Both the position numbers and the translations under genes were made by a program. The notes below the pieces were generated by a model. It was not told where the DNA came from. It saw only the letters and a program-made list of their open reading frames with translations, and ran no database searches. This document shows, in pieces, positions 38,740 to 52,819 of a stretch of DNA of 64,000 nt; the first letter of the stretch is position 1; every line of letters starts with the position of its first letter. The DNA comes from Amblyornis subalaris (taxonomy: Eukaryota; Chordata; Aves; Passeriformes; Ptilonorhynchidae): positions 1,254,643-1,318,642 of the forward strand of contig JACAXG010000007.1 in NCBI GenBank assembly GCA_018881555.1, read 5' to 3'.

Positions 38740-41700
38740 AAATCAACTGGAAATCAGCAGTTTGAGAAAGGCTCCAGCCTCGGGTCCTTGTCAGTGCTGG
38801 AATTGAAGGTCTGTGTGGGTGCTGGGTTTGGGGCAGCATGAGAAAGCAGAGCACCGAAGGGTCCTCAGGTGGTTTCTAGAAGTGCAAATGTTGGGGGTTT
38901 TACCTTTTTGCCTTCCTGCTCCTCCCCCAGAGGAAACATTTTCTATGGATTTTCTTTCCCAGTAATGCTACATTTCTTCGTGTTTTGTGTGAAGTTGCAA
39001 ATGAAAGTGACATTTTTATTTTTTTTTTGGTCAGGGGTCTGGGTTTCACACTCCCTCCCTTTCCAAGTCCAGGCCTGCAGTCTGTCCGCTGCGTATCTGA
39101 TTCATTTTAGTTCCTCCAGGGATGTGTTTATATAACCTTTTAATACCAAGGACCTGGGTGACCTTGGCATAACACCATGAATCATATGTGGGAAATGTAA
39201 AGTTAGCAAAAAGAAATGAAGTAAGTGTAGTCACGGTCAGAAAAGTAATTGTACAAATCTCATCTTAGGCAGCAGATAGACTTCCTGTGTATGTTTTCAG
39301 TTGTCTCTGCTGACTTTCCTGACAAAAAATGAACCCACAGGGATCTTAATTGGCTCTCAAAAGCCAAGCTGATTTTGCAGGCTGATAATTAGTGNGTTTC
39401 TGTGACCATATTTATATACATGTTGAAAACAGACCATATCTAATTTAGATCCTATTGAGAGACACAAGACAGGGACATCCATGGTGTGATTTCAGTTATA
39501 TTTATTTATACAGATTTATAAAACTCATTAAGCATGCATTCTGCACTCTGGACTCCTGACACATAAATCTACATGTGTATCACTAATTTATTATTATTAT
39601 TTTATGTAAAGGCCTGCTCAGCACATCTTAAATCAGAGCTGCACACCACCCAACAGTAAAATCAACAAGTCTGTAACCACATAAATCTCTCCAGCCTCCG
39701 TCCATCTCCTCTTTGGAGTTCAATTGCATTTTAAACACCAGATCATGTGTGGCACATCCTGGATTGCAGGCACTTGAGAGTGAGTTATTCCCAAAACAAT
39801 TTTTTTTGAAAATTGCTTTTCCTGAAAGAACTCTTCTTTTTGTTTTTTCCCCCTTGCCCTCCAGCTGATGAAACTTTATTAGCAACTGTGCTGAAGGTGT
39901 CCCAGAAAATTGCCTGAGCTGTAGTGATTTCTCTAGGTAATAGATATTTTATATAATATTATATCATTAATTCAGTATGATGTGACCTCACTGTAGGTGA
40001 AACTCTCAACAGTACTTTGCTCAGTCTTTTTTGCAGTGGAGGGCCTGACTTGTCACTAGAAATATGAAAGAATCATGTATTTGAGACTCACACTTCTAAA
40101 GCACCTTGAAAAATCTTGCAATGCGATATGAAATTCAAATACACCTTTCCTAAATGACTTAACTGTGCATGTTTTATGATTTATTCTAGTTAAGGAAACT
40201 ATGGTCATGATTCCAAAGATCCCTGCTGGCTTTTTGGTGGAATGCTTTAGAGAAAACAGATATAAAATAGCAGAAAATACTATTGGTGTCATATTTTTTC
40301 CCCTGCCTTTGCCTCCCTCCAGGTGAGAAGTTCATTTTCTTTGACAATGCTATGTAGAACATTTCCTGCATGTCNCATCCAATATCCAGTTGAATTTAAA
40401 TGATTAGCAAGTTGTTATTTTAATCTGTCAACAGAATTTTTTTAAATTAGAAAGCAAGTAGAGGCACCAACATCTACAAGGTTCTTAAAACGATAGGGGA
40501 AGGCTAGTTGATTTAGTAAACAAAGGGTCACTGTGCCAAATCCATGTTTTTGTGGGAACAGCGGATGCGATGCCTGTGCACACAGGGTTTTCCTGATGGA
40601 CATCTCGAGATTTCACCACTGGAATGCAGAGACGAAACCTCTTAGGTCGTGCAAGCCCCCCCACCCTGTTCATGCACTGCTGCTCTCTGTGGTTGAAGGA
40701 AACGCAAGGATAGTGCTGCCCCTCCTTAGTGCACGAACTTCCCCGGCATCCCAGAGACTCTGGCTGGCTGGGATTGGCACCTCTGTGGAGGGATGACGTG
40801 CAGCAGGTACACACAGCTTTTTAAGTCACACCTTGCTTGAGGCAAATTGCATTTGTCATGGACGTTGCAGCTTTGTCTCCTTCTTTTGGAAGGCACAACT
40901 TTTGAGACGTGACCTTTCTAGAGAAAGACAAACTCTTGTATGAAATTTGTAAAGTTGTGAATCCAGGCAAACAATGAATTAGTGGGCTATGAATAACTCA
41001 CCCACTACAGTAAGACAAATTTATCATTCTCATATGCCCAGCTTTCTACTTTCCAGCCTTTCCCTGTCCTTTTTGCACTTGGCCAAAACACAACCAATTA
41101 TTTTTAAATTTTTCATGTTTTGCCAAAGCATCATTTTAAAAATGGAATGGGTGTGTACGAGAATGGAAGGTGCAGACAGAAGGGAGGATTTCTTGTAAAA
41201 TTGTTGTTTTGGGGACAGGGGTTATATCGTGACACAGAAATATTTGGAGATACAAAATGAGAGTGCAGGAATATTCTTTCTCCTCTGATACTTTTAACTC
41301 TCAGGCCTGTGGAGTTTCCCTAAGCAAGCTGCTTATACTTTTCCTTCTTTCTCCAAAAAGATGTGCAAGGGCATGGAAAGATCTAGAAGCAATTGCACTT
41401 GATTTTGATTGGGGAAATTTTTTTCAAGCAACTGATTAATGTGCTGAAGTTATCAATAATTAACCGTTACTTTGATTAGCAGCAAAACAGGCCCATTACT
41501 TAATTTGGAAGAAGTGGTTCCACCTCTGGTTCAGATGCATTTGAGAGCCTCTTACTTCTGGCATTGCCTGCTGCAGTCTCACCTTCTCTGCAATTTCTTT
41601 TTTTTAATCTTAGTTTTGTTTTGTGAGGAAAAGGTTTTCAAAGTTGCAATCTAAAGTCTTAGGCCTTGAGTGACCAAAGTGCTTAAGTACAGTGTTTAAG

Positions 41701-44225
41701 TCCTTAATTTTAAAGGCTGTTATTCATTGGCTTTTAAACATGGACTGTACAGACTGACAGTTCAATCTCCTTAGTTAAGAGCAGGCAGTAGCTTCCCTGA
41801 GCTCCATCTGGTCCTCCAGGCTGCTGATTTATTCTGGAAACCTTGGATACACAAGTGTGTGTCTTGCCCANTGCTGGGAATCCAGACAGGGATTTGGGGA
41901 AAAGACTGTGGATTTTTGTGTTTGACTAATAAAATGAGGACACAATTTATGGCTCAGAGATGAAACAGTTAAAATGAAAAACCTGAGTGCAAAGGTAAAG
42001 ATGTAACAGTTGTTAATTGTATTTACAAAGTAGAACTTGTTCTGTCCGCTGTAATCTACATAATATTTAAAACAGAGCCAACTCTGTTTTGCCAAACTTT
42101 TGTGGCTTCCAGGCACCTTAAGATGTTCCCTTGTACACAGAGAGAGGTGATTACTGAAGTTCATCATAGGTACAAAAACAGGAGAAGCAACTGCTGTGTT
42201 GTGTCAGGTGATGTGAGGGGACATTGTTGGTAATTGGCCCAAAAGTACTTTATTTCTCGCTTTTTTTATTTATTTAATTTTTTTAAGTTTCAGAGGAGAA
42301 GAAAATCTTGCAGAATTTTTTTTTCTTCATGCCTTTCTTGTGCCATGGAGATGTATTTACATCTGTTTCTTTGCAAATATTGTACTGCCTTAATTGCTTA
42401 TTTTTCCACTTCATTTATGCACAGTTAGCCAGAAATCATTTTAAAAAATGGTTCTTGTTTCAAAATGTTTGATGTGTGTGAGACTTTTAACAGTGAAGTG
42501 TAAAATGTTTTGTTGAGATTTTTACCTGTTTGTTGGAACAATTTTATCAGCTTCTCCTTCACGTGTTATCCTCTCTTTCTCATCTCAGAGGTAACAGCAC
42601 AAAAAGGGCCCTGCTCNTGCATTCCTACAGCTCTTTACCTTGTGGAGGTGACTGGGTTGGGAGCAGGCTGGAAGAGGGATGGGATGCACTGAGGAGCTGG
42701 CTGTCATTTCAATGATAGTTTTAGCTTATATGAACGATGGGAGGTAATCCTTAATTTTCTTTCCTCTGAATGAAGCTCAGATTTTCAACTGTCCCTTAAT
42801 TTTATGTAGTACCTTAATTTTATGCTATATGATTGCCTCTATGGCTATAGAATTCTTCATACTCNGTTGCAGTGTATTCATATCTATTTATTCTCCTTTG
42901 GAACTCAGCGTGTTTTCATCTCATAATTGCCCCTCATTATCCAGGCCCTGCTGCAGGAGGAACCTTGTATTTCTGGGAAATATTGGGAGCCAGTAGGCAA
43001 TTAAGGCACACCAACACNGTTAGCAGGGAGAGCTCTGGCCTCCCTTAGCCAGGAGTGTGTGAGCCTACGTGTAACTGGAAACATTTGTTTTCCCTCTGTT
43101 TCTGCAGTTGGGGGAGGCTTATTGCCAAGAGAGGAGCATCAAACAATGTTGTAATGTCTTTTGATGTTTCTCGCTTAGTCTTAAATCATGCTCTGATGTT
43201 AATTAGTTTGGTGGGGTGGGTTTGGTTTTTTAATCATTTAATGATTCGAGTATATATAAAATAATTTTCTTTGCCTACACCAAAATATTGCAGCCTGGTG
43301 AGATGCTGCTTGAGGTTAGAGAGGCTGTGTGAAAGCCAGGGTTTTACACAAAAACTCAGTCAGNAACAAGCAGAACAAANATCAGTACAAATTCTTTAGC
43401 ATCTNTAGGGTCTACGGTACCAAATGTTGATAGGAGCTGAAAAGTTCTTTCAGTAGCTCCTGGGGAGCCAGAAGCCAAGGGAAAAGGTTAAGAGGCAAGG
43501 CACAGGTTTGTAAAGCCCTAGCAGCAAATATCTGTGCTCAGTAACTCAGTTTTATTCTGAATCTTTCAGTATTTCTTTCTTGATGCAATTTTTTCCCATC
43601 CTCAGAGCACCCTTTGTTTTCACAGAGTTTTAGACTTTCTGTAACCTTATATGGAGTATTTGTGTTCAGTACAATGGCCTTAAATAAGCCACTGTAAAGA
43701 ATGACCTTTAAACGATGAAGAATGGTCATTCCGGAGGATTGGACAGTAATAACTTGAATAAAATGAGAAAAAACTCTTATGAGAACTTAATTCTATAAAT
43801 TTATCTTATGACTACACAAAATAAAATTATATTCATTGTGCTTCTGGACTATCATCGTCCATATTTTCATACAGAGCATACCAAATAATTTTAAATATTG
43901 CACCTGTTTAATATTTGTTGTTACATTAGCATCTTGCCACTAGTCAGATCTTTTAAATAGTGTTTGTTCTTAGTTATGCTGTTTATAATACATTATAATT
44001 CAATATCCAGAGGCCAGAATAATTTTGTAGGGTAAGTGCTAAGGGATACACAAATAAGATGATAATTTTATTGGTGTTAAAGCACATAATGCTAAATGGT
44101 TCTGGGTTTTCTTACATGTTTACCTTGGGTTTGTAATGGTGTTGGTGAGGGTAGAAATAAATGTTCCAACAGTGAAGAGCAGAAAAGGCTTCATCTAAGC
44201 TAACCAAACTGGTTTTTTATTAGCT
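38740..44225. other. non-coding stretch, no gene recognised
   Basis: About 5.5 kb with no supported gene. Open frames at 40485-40814 (minus) and 40533-40796 (plus) lie on opposite strands of the same DNA and are not recognised. Several isolated n bases cluster around 43018-43406. Confidence 0.5.
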
Positions 44226-44410
44226 GTGAGGTTGGAACAGGTTGGCCAGGGAGCTGGTGGATGCTCCATCCCTGGCAGTGTTCAAGGCCAGGTTGGATGG
44301 GGCTTGGAGCAACCTGGTCTAGTGAAAGGTGTCCCTGCCCACAGCAGGGGGATTGGAACTAAATGGTCTTTTAGGTCCCTTTTAACTCAAACCAGTCTGT
44401 AATTCTGTGA
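44226..44410 (+). mobile_element. CR1 LINE, truncated 3' end
   Basis: Sense CR1 tail, the longest unbroken copy here. It starts with gtgaggttggaacagg, passes atgctccatccctggcagtg, gatggggcttggagcaacc and aatggtcttttaggtccc, and ends with an eroded octamer pair (agtctgtaattctgtga). It has more substitutions than the 38.6 kb copy, including the loss of the canonical ccattctatg just before the end, which suggests an older insertion. Confidence 0.95.
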
Positions 44411-47400
44411 TTTCCTTTATAGTCTTTTTTTACACTTTTATAGTTAATTAGAAGTTTAAAGGCATAAATAATTTTATTTAGGTATTGCTTTTAATGAAAA
44501 AAATAATTTAATCTTGAACTCTCCTGGCTGTCAGCGGTGTGTGCAGTGATTAGATTTAAGACAAGTATCTGTGTGGAACCCCAATTCACTGAGGTTCATT
44601 ATCAGACACTTAAAATATTTGTGGTCATGACAAAACAGTCTGACTTACCCTCCTCTTAAACAAGAAAAAAAATGAAAACACTGGAATATTGTAAAGAGAA
44701 GTTTCTTTAGGCCCTGGTCTCGCATGCCTATGCCATTGGTTCTCACCAACATAGAGCTAAAGCCCCTAAACATTTTATAGAAATCTGTCCTCAAAGTGAG
44801 TACGTTCTTGAGAAATATTTTTTGTGTGTAGCAAAATTACTGATTTTATTTCTGAGACAGTCTATCAAAGAAAACCATTACCGTCATTAATCAGTTTAAT
44901 ATTTCAAGATCAGGTGTCTAGATGCTCAGTTTGGCAGGCACGACATTTTGCTTGCACTGGCAGATTTTGAATTTTGAGTGTCTCCCTTTTTAAAGCCTTC
45001 AGAAGCTTTTGCCTGCGTAACACTATTGGGAGAGACTGGAAGAGAAGTGCCCCAAGTATAGCTAATTATTTACTTACCTCATCAAAGGTAAGCAATACTT
45101 TTCCTTGAGGTGAGTATGTGACTCACTACACTTAACTGTATCTGCCACCTTTCCCCTCCCTGACTGTAACCTTTTAAATATTTTAAGTAGAGATAGTGGA
45201 ATGTGAACACTCTTCTGGAGCCATCAGCCGGAATGTCAATTTGCTGGGAAAAGAAATAAAATATACCTTAAAAGAAACCAATCAGCTGATTCTGAAATTA
45301 CTGTGTCTTTGCTGACAAGCTAGGGTGGCACGGCCATGCAGCCTGCCTTAGTGAAGCTGAAGTCCTGGATGCTCATTAGAGTTGCTGTAGTTGATCTAGA
45401 CAGTGGTGTCTCTACTTAAAGCTGTCCGACTGTTTGTGAAATGGGTCACTTATAGGAATCTTTTTACGTTATGATTCTTTGACCATTGGGACCACTGCCT
45501 GCTTCAACCTTTCTTTATGTCAACAAAAATCACTTTTGTTTTTCTCTAGAAAAACTAACAGGAAATTATCTCTTACCACAGTTGTTGGTTTTGCCCGTGC
45601 TGATCTTGTNGGGTTTTTTACTGTGGTTTGGTTTAGAAACTCTCTCCCCCCTTGCACACTGAAGGAGAGACTTCAAACTTTTGTTATGTGTGTACGTTTT
45701 CTTATCTTTATGAAAGATCTGTCCAGATTTGGGCAGATTTTACTTCCTGTAAACCTTGATTTCTGCACATATTCTAGAGGGTTGACAGAGTCTGGCAGCT
45801 AAATTAAACAGTTGTCATTGGGTGTGATCGATTCTGGCGTGGCTGACACTTTGGTTTTCTCACCCCCATCATTCAGAGGACTGAAAGTTGAGAATGGGGC
45901 ACGCAGAGGTGTGAGAGAAGAGTGGAGAGTGACAGCATCCCTGTAGCTGGGTATCAAGTGGCCAAACAAATTGGAGAGAACTGATGTAGAAGTCGATACT
46001 GGGAAAATCAAGCAGATGGATCTTGTAAGGTGCACTTCAAATGTCACAGAGAATCTGGATCACTCTGCACACTTATGAAATCAAAGCAGAGCTGTGAAAC
46101 CCAAAGGCACGGTATAATCTTCATTTTCCTCTGCTGAGTGGCCCACCTGACAGACTGCTACTGCTTTATTAGTTCCAGTGGTAGATGTCTGTACTGATAT
46201 TTCACATAAAAAGTTGTATTATTCCACATGGTGGAGGGGTTTCCTACTATGCTTCCTTTTCTAAAATGTCAAATGAGAAAAATTCCCATAAATGTTGTTG
46301 TTTTCACCCAAACAATGTTCATACTAGGAATGGTTTTTCTTTCTCATCATATAAAGCAAGTTGGGTACTTCTGGAAAATATTGACCTAGTTCTTTTCATG
46401 TACCAAAAAAAAAGGCAGAAGGAAAACCACAGAAATGAACAATACAGTTAATTCCACATGGATCTCCTTTTGTATTTTTATATATGAAATAGCATTATGG
46501 GCAATAGTAAATAGACTTTTAATGTGCTAGGAATTTAGCCCCAGGTATTTGGCTGCCTTCCCAAGTCCTGCTTCTAATGCTCTGTCAAACCATACAAGGA
46601 TAACCCGTCACTGTANGTTGTGTGTAGATGATGGTAGAGACTTCAGGGTGACATGTTCAGGCAGTAGGGAAGGTTGGGCATATTCCCTGGAGGAGCTCTA
46701 GGATGTGCTTATCAGAGGAATTCAAAGAATAGGCATTGTTACTGTGTTCATCTTTCAGAATAATGTTCATTTATTGTTATATAGATCACGTCTTACGTGC
46801 CAAACTGCTGGGCTTTTTTTAATGAACTTCTGTGCTGAGAGNCAAACTGTATTAATGGAATAACTTGAAACAGGTTTTTTTTTCCAGTAAAATATTAAAA
46901 AATAGTCTTCATGCTCAAAAAATTACCAAGAATCATTTCTAAAATTGTATGATCTTAGCTAGCCTGGATNGAAGAAGATAGCTTTTTGAAAATGCTGCTG
47001 TAGTTTAAAAAAAAAAAAAAAATTAAAAATCACCTTTTTCTGTGAATAATCAACATTTCTGATTGGTTTCTTTTAACAAATTTTCTTTGCTAACCAGCTG
47101 GGTTTTTACAAGAGATACCTGGTTCATGGGAAGAAGTAGTTTGGTTTGGAAATGCTCTTGTTGTGCTTATAGAACATGTTTCCACCAAAGTTTATGGCAC
47201 CCAGACAGAGCTCCAAGGAGACACCATATGACCATTCCTGAGCCTTTGACTTGCTTTTCTGACCCACAAGTTTTTAGCGTAGAGTTTTTCCCAGAAAATG
47301 AAGGGATGCAAAATCCATGCTGCTCTAGCTGTCGATGTTCATTCCCATTCACTGTCAAGCTGCAGTGCTGATTGGGGCAGATCCTTTCAAGAACTGCTTT

Positions 47401-50400
47401 TGNGCCTGAATCCTATTGACATCTTTGGCTCTCTTGACTTATCTTAGTGGAAAATGTTCTCTGTTTCTTCTTTTTGACTTTTTCTATTATCTTCTTGCTC
47501 TTCTGTTTTTCCCACTTTTCTCTTGTTCCTTCCTCCATGGTCTGGCTCCAGCTCCGGGTGCTTTTCCTGTGTGCTGGAAACACTTAGTGCTGGTTTAGTT
47601 TCTAGCTGCAGTTCCTTGGTAAGGAAACTCTTTAACCTGGGCTGTAACTCCCTGGAGCAGAGCAGAGCCTGCTGTAATCCTTGTGTGTTGATTGCAGTGA
47701 GTTAGAGATAATTTCCGAGTTCTGAAATTCCCTGCTGGCCAGGAGGACTCAATGACGGGATAATGAGTAAGATTCAACCACCCAAGTTTTAGAATTTTGA
47801 GGTTATATAAACGTGCTGATTCATATGATGCAAAAGCCACTGGCCACTGTTTAATTTCTGGGATCAGCCTCTGCTGCTGTAAATATTAGCAGAGTGCCAG
47901 GAGACGACAGAGGAGCTGCACTGGTTTACTACAGCAGGCTGGGGATCTTAATGTCTTAATAAATGTAAGTGTGCATTGTTACAGTGATCCTCCCTTTGAT
48001 AGACTCATCTGTGAAGAATTTGGAAAGGTAATAGAAAAGTACTGTGAATAATAATCCAAAGCAAGCTCTCCAAAAACATAAGTCTAGTCTTAATTCATAG
48101 AAGTGACAATCAACACTCTAGCTGAGCTTGTTACATAAAAATGCAGTGTGTGTGATATATAAACTATGTGTATTATTAAATCTCATTAAAATGATGGCTG
48201 CTGTGGATGAGATTTTTCCAAAAAAACCCCACCAAACCCATGCATGATCCAGTTTCCTATTAGAAGAATGAAAATTGTAGAGATTAACAGCTACTTTTCT
48301 ACTTTATAAATGTTCCCTGAGTGATATTCTCTCATCAGTTATAAATGGTATTTGAATAGCTTTTTACTGAATTAATTCTCAGGTTTTTAGAGGATACTGT
48401 TAATTCGCTCTTTTGGAGAGATTTTTTAGAAGTGGAGTGGGTATTTTAAGAGTGTTAGAAAACAGGATTTGGAAATCTGGTCAGGTCTTCAATTCCATGG
48501 TTTTCTCTAAATATTTTACAGCTGTTTGTAGCCTCTTGTAACTGATTTTCATTAGTTTTATTGCTCCAGTCTGTTCCTGCCAAGTTTGCTGTAGACTCTG
48601 GTGTATGAGGGGTGGATTTGCAGGCACAGAGTATGTGCAAGGGCCTTGTCATTCCAGTTCCTGCCTCTGGTTCCTAATGGGACCAACTCCTCATTAAACT
48701 CCCCATGGAACACTGCAGAATGAACTGCATCTACATTGCCCTGCAAATAATACATTGTAATTAATGTAAAATGACTCACAGAGAATAATTTTCTTTGATA
48801 ATCATACCATTATTTAACAATAATTCCTGTGGGTTTACTTTTAAGTAACTTCATGTAAGGAGTGTATATGCCCACAGGTACTGTTTAAAAGCTAGTTTGG
48901 TAATTAAACATTTTTGGTGTAATTGTTACCTCTTACAGTTGCTTCACTGAAATTAATAAGAAAGAAAACTTGGAGAAGAAACAGCAGGAAATACGTAATT
49001 GAAAAAAAAAATCTTTTGGGATATTCCAGTAATCTGGCTTAATTTAAAAGAAAATACAAATAGGAAGTTAAAGGAACTGTCTCTGGTATAACTTGCAAGG
49101 TATCAAGTTTCATTTCAGCAAGATGAATAGCAACATCAACTGCATTATGACAATTTAGCATCAATTTAGTATATAGTAATGAGNAGAGATTTAGAAGACT
49201 TTTTTACTTTATTCGGGGCTCGTCAAGTCATAATTCAAAAACGAGTGAGAAATTGTGCTTCATTTTGATAAATTCAGCATCGTATTGCAGTGATTGTTGT
49301 AAAGATGATGGGAAAATGACCTCCAGTCACTTTTCTGCCTTATTGGCACTGAGAGGGAAGGCAGGGATGTGGCTTGTTTCTGTTCAGCCTGGCTGAGCTG
49401 GTTTGTGGATACAGAGCTGTGAAGAGCTCCTCCTGGCCAGGAGTGGGGAAATGGGCACTTCATGTTGAAATCCCAGCAGTTTATAAACAGGTGAAGCCTG
49501 GTGCTNGAGTGAACACTTCAGAGCTCCCTGAACTTCTGCAGATAAGTGTTTCCTTGTCTTTGGNTGGCATTTCTGGCAGGCAGAGGACCTGGGATGCTCA
49601 CCCAGCAGAGCCCTGCAGTTATGCACAGCTGTAGCCAAACAGGCTTTGTGTCCATCTTAGAGCTGCATTGACGTAAGGAAATCAAATATCAAGTGCTGTG
49701 CAACAGGAGCAGACTCTGCATTGTGTGCAAGGACTTGGAGGATTTTTCCTATGAGCAGAGTGGGATGAAAAAGCAATGTTAACTCTGAGATTCCTTTCCC
49801 CCCCCTTCGCCCCCCCCGAAGTTTTTGTCTGTGGATCTTTGCACTCTCAGAGGGGCCAAAAGCTGTCACATTGGCTAATAAATCTTCCGGGAATTTTGAA
49901 ACCCTGTGAGTTATGAAACACTTATGTTGGGCTGTATGCAGGTGCACCAGAAGTGAGTATAAAGTCTGCAGAGATTTTGAGTGCTGCTGTTGGAGACTGA
50001 CTGTGCTGCTGAGGGGGTCTCCAGTGCAGACCCCAGCCCTCATCTGTGTAGATTATTGCGGTCTGGCGTTTCTTTGATTCACTTACCTTTGAATGCTGCA
50101 GTTTTGGAGTTACAGTTTAAGAATGGAAGGTTTCTGAGCTTTCAGACTGTGTTCTCTGTTGTTACAAGTATTGTTTTTGAAACGTCAGCCTCTGAAAAAG
50201 AGATGTTAAGTGTGTTTGCAAAGGGGAGATTTGAATCGTGCGTCAACAACTAAACTTTAACTTGCCCTGAGCAGATGAGAAGTCGTAGTTGCATCAAAAT
50301 CTGACAGTCATAATCCCCAACTCTGTCCAGGGAACAATTTATTTCCACTTACATTTTAATTGTCTTCATTTTTGTGTTTAANATGGGGTTTGATTCATTG

Positions 50401-52819
50401 TCAGCACCGTTTGTGACCATTTCCNTGGTACTGATCATGAGAGGAGCTGAATTTCCTGGCATAGATTTCCCATAGAATAATTTTTATATGCATATGCTAT
50501 TGGTACAAAAAGATTATATCTTTGCATCCCCAGCAAGAATCTAACACTGATTTTTCCATTAGAGCAACTTGAGTAAAATGAAATTCTCTATTTCCTCCTG
50601 CATATTCTGGCCTTCAGCCAAAGCGTGGCTTTATGAATCTAGAAACTTGAAGAATGAATATAAGTAGAATTTTGAAAGCTAAATAGTACGTGGGAGGAAA
50701 TTTCGGTAGTTGTCAAGCTCTTAGTGTTAGAAATGTAGCTACGTGAGGTAGGACTTTTTTTTCCCTAGATTCCTTTGATAAATCCTAACCCTAGAGCTCA
50801 AGAGTTGCCTGTATTCAAAGGGCAATTCGTATTTCCTCCTGCTTAGAGGGCANCTTGGAGTACTGATGGCTCTGTGAAGTAAGTTAGAGTAATTTAAATT
50901 TTAAATGTCTCAATACAGTTCCTGCAATTTGCAAATGCTTCGGGAAGTCAGATCAATAGAAAATGGAGGTGTCTCCTTACAAGCCACATTGCCCTTGGGC
51001 ANCATCAAGCTCTGGGCACATTATGCCTGAACTGCATCCTGAACTGTGCTATTGTCTGTCTTAAATGATACGTCAGGAGGAGTAATCAGGTAGTTATGTT
51101 AAATTGACTACGGTTTGAATCTTTCTCTAAACAGTGNTTAGAGCCCAAGATAAAGCTAGTGGTTCAAAGTGACTCCCAACCAAGTCACTTAAGCTTTCAG
51201 GATCAAGCACTGCTAACTTCTGGGCAGACCTTAGCATGAACACTGAAGATATTTCCTGTTTCCACGTTGCAAATGAGCAATACCTCATCATTGGAGTTTG
51301 GTAGGAAAACCACAGTGTTTCTTTTAAATGCCGGGGCAATCCAGTATTTTTTCTGCTTGGCTAATACGTTGCAGTTCCGCGGTGCTGAAGAGTGGGATTC
51401 TGTGACACTGGCAACAGGATGGGAATGCGGCAGCTTCTTACTCTATTAGATCCGAAAATGTGCAGCTTGGGCACGGCAAGAACTTACTTATATTTTGAAA
51501 TTGCTTATGGTTTCCAAAATCTGTATTTGGTAAGGAGAATAGGCTTGTTCAGTTAGGAAGCTCACACCTATTTGGACACCTGTAAACTGAAGAAGAGTAA
51601 GCCTCCCTCAGCACTTCCCAAGAAGACTTACCTGAGGGAAAAAATTCACCTCAGGAGCTCAGCGTGGCTTCTTTTGGGCCTTTCTGCCTGACACCTTCAT
51701 GGCTGGCACATAAATGCAGCTTTCCAGACAGCCAAGTATTAATAAATCNTAGTCGGTTTCTATACGTAAAAGTTGTTGAAATTATGCAAATTAACTGTTC
51801 AAACATATCCTTTCAGGGGGAAACCCCAATTTCTGTAAATTATATTACAAGTAAATGCAGTCTGAAAAGAGAAGAGATNCATTGCTGACTGTACCAAAGG
51901 AGCATAAACTTAAAAAGTTGATAGGAAAACACTTTACCAGCATAGTTTATACACTTCAGGAAATAAACTAAATATTTAGAACAAAAAGGGAAGGAAATAA
52001 GCTATGATAATTCTAAACAGCTGAGCAGTACAGTGATCCATCAATCTTGGCAAATAAATCATCTGTAAGTAGATCATCATAAAGCTCACAGCATAAAGGG
52101 ATAAGCAAAACACAGGGAAAACTATAAATGAATATGGCCGCTGAAAATGAAAAAAAAAAAATTGGTAAAGGTAACTGAGTTTTTAAAGTGTAGAGTTATT
52201 AGAAAAGTGTAATTAGGGCAAAAAAAAAAAGGGAAAAAAGTAAAAGCAGAAATTAAAGATGGTCTGAACTACTGTAGTAATTAATATGATGCTGTGCTTT
52301 TTTTGTTGGTGGGAAAGTCTCCAACTCTCCTGTGCTGTTTCAGGCAGAGTAAAGGGATGAGTTGAAGTTCAGTTGAATAGAAGATCATATGCNGACCAAA
52401 TTTAATCCTGGCCATAAACTCAACCAAACCCTTATTTGAAACACCTCCCCCAGTGTTTTATAATGTAGATTATACTCATAGATGTAGAGATATTTGAATC
52501 TGTCCATCAGGACTGATGCTGTAGCATCTTNAAATGACAGGTTACGTTAATTGGTTCATTGAGGCTTTAGGTCAAGGTGCAGTTTTGTTGATTGAAGTAC
52601 ACCTTGACAGGATGAACACTGATATATGCAGACAAGTAGAGGTGCANTCTTTCACCCTTACTGTTTGGAGCCACTGTTTCAGTGGGAAAGAGTGGGAGAT
52701 AAAAAGTTAACTCAGGTAGAACATGCATTATGTTACTTAACAAAAACCNCAGCTGGGTTGTTTTCCGGGATACGTAGATCCCACAGACACTNGTGGGCAA
52801 AAGAAAGGGGGAAGGAAAA
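44411..52819. other. non-coding stretch, no gene recognised
   Basis: About 8 kb without a supported gene. An A16 run lies at 47007-47022. The region 47410-47560 is pyrimidine-rich. A-rich patches occur near 52150-52161 and 52221-52240. Open frames here (for example 45479-45802 plus, 49657-50043 minus) show no recognisable family. Confidence 0.5.
49798..49821. repeat. paired C8 runs with short hairpin
   Basis: Eight C (49798-49805), then ttcg, then eight C (49810-49817), then gaag. CTTCG at 49805-49809 pairs with CGAAG at 49817-49821 around a loop made only of C. Such C-runs (G-runs on the other strand) can favour unusual folded forms, but four runs are normally needed for a stable quadruplex or i-motif and only two are seen. 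Confidence 0.6.
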
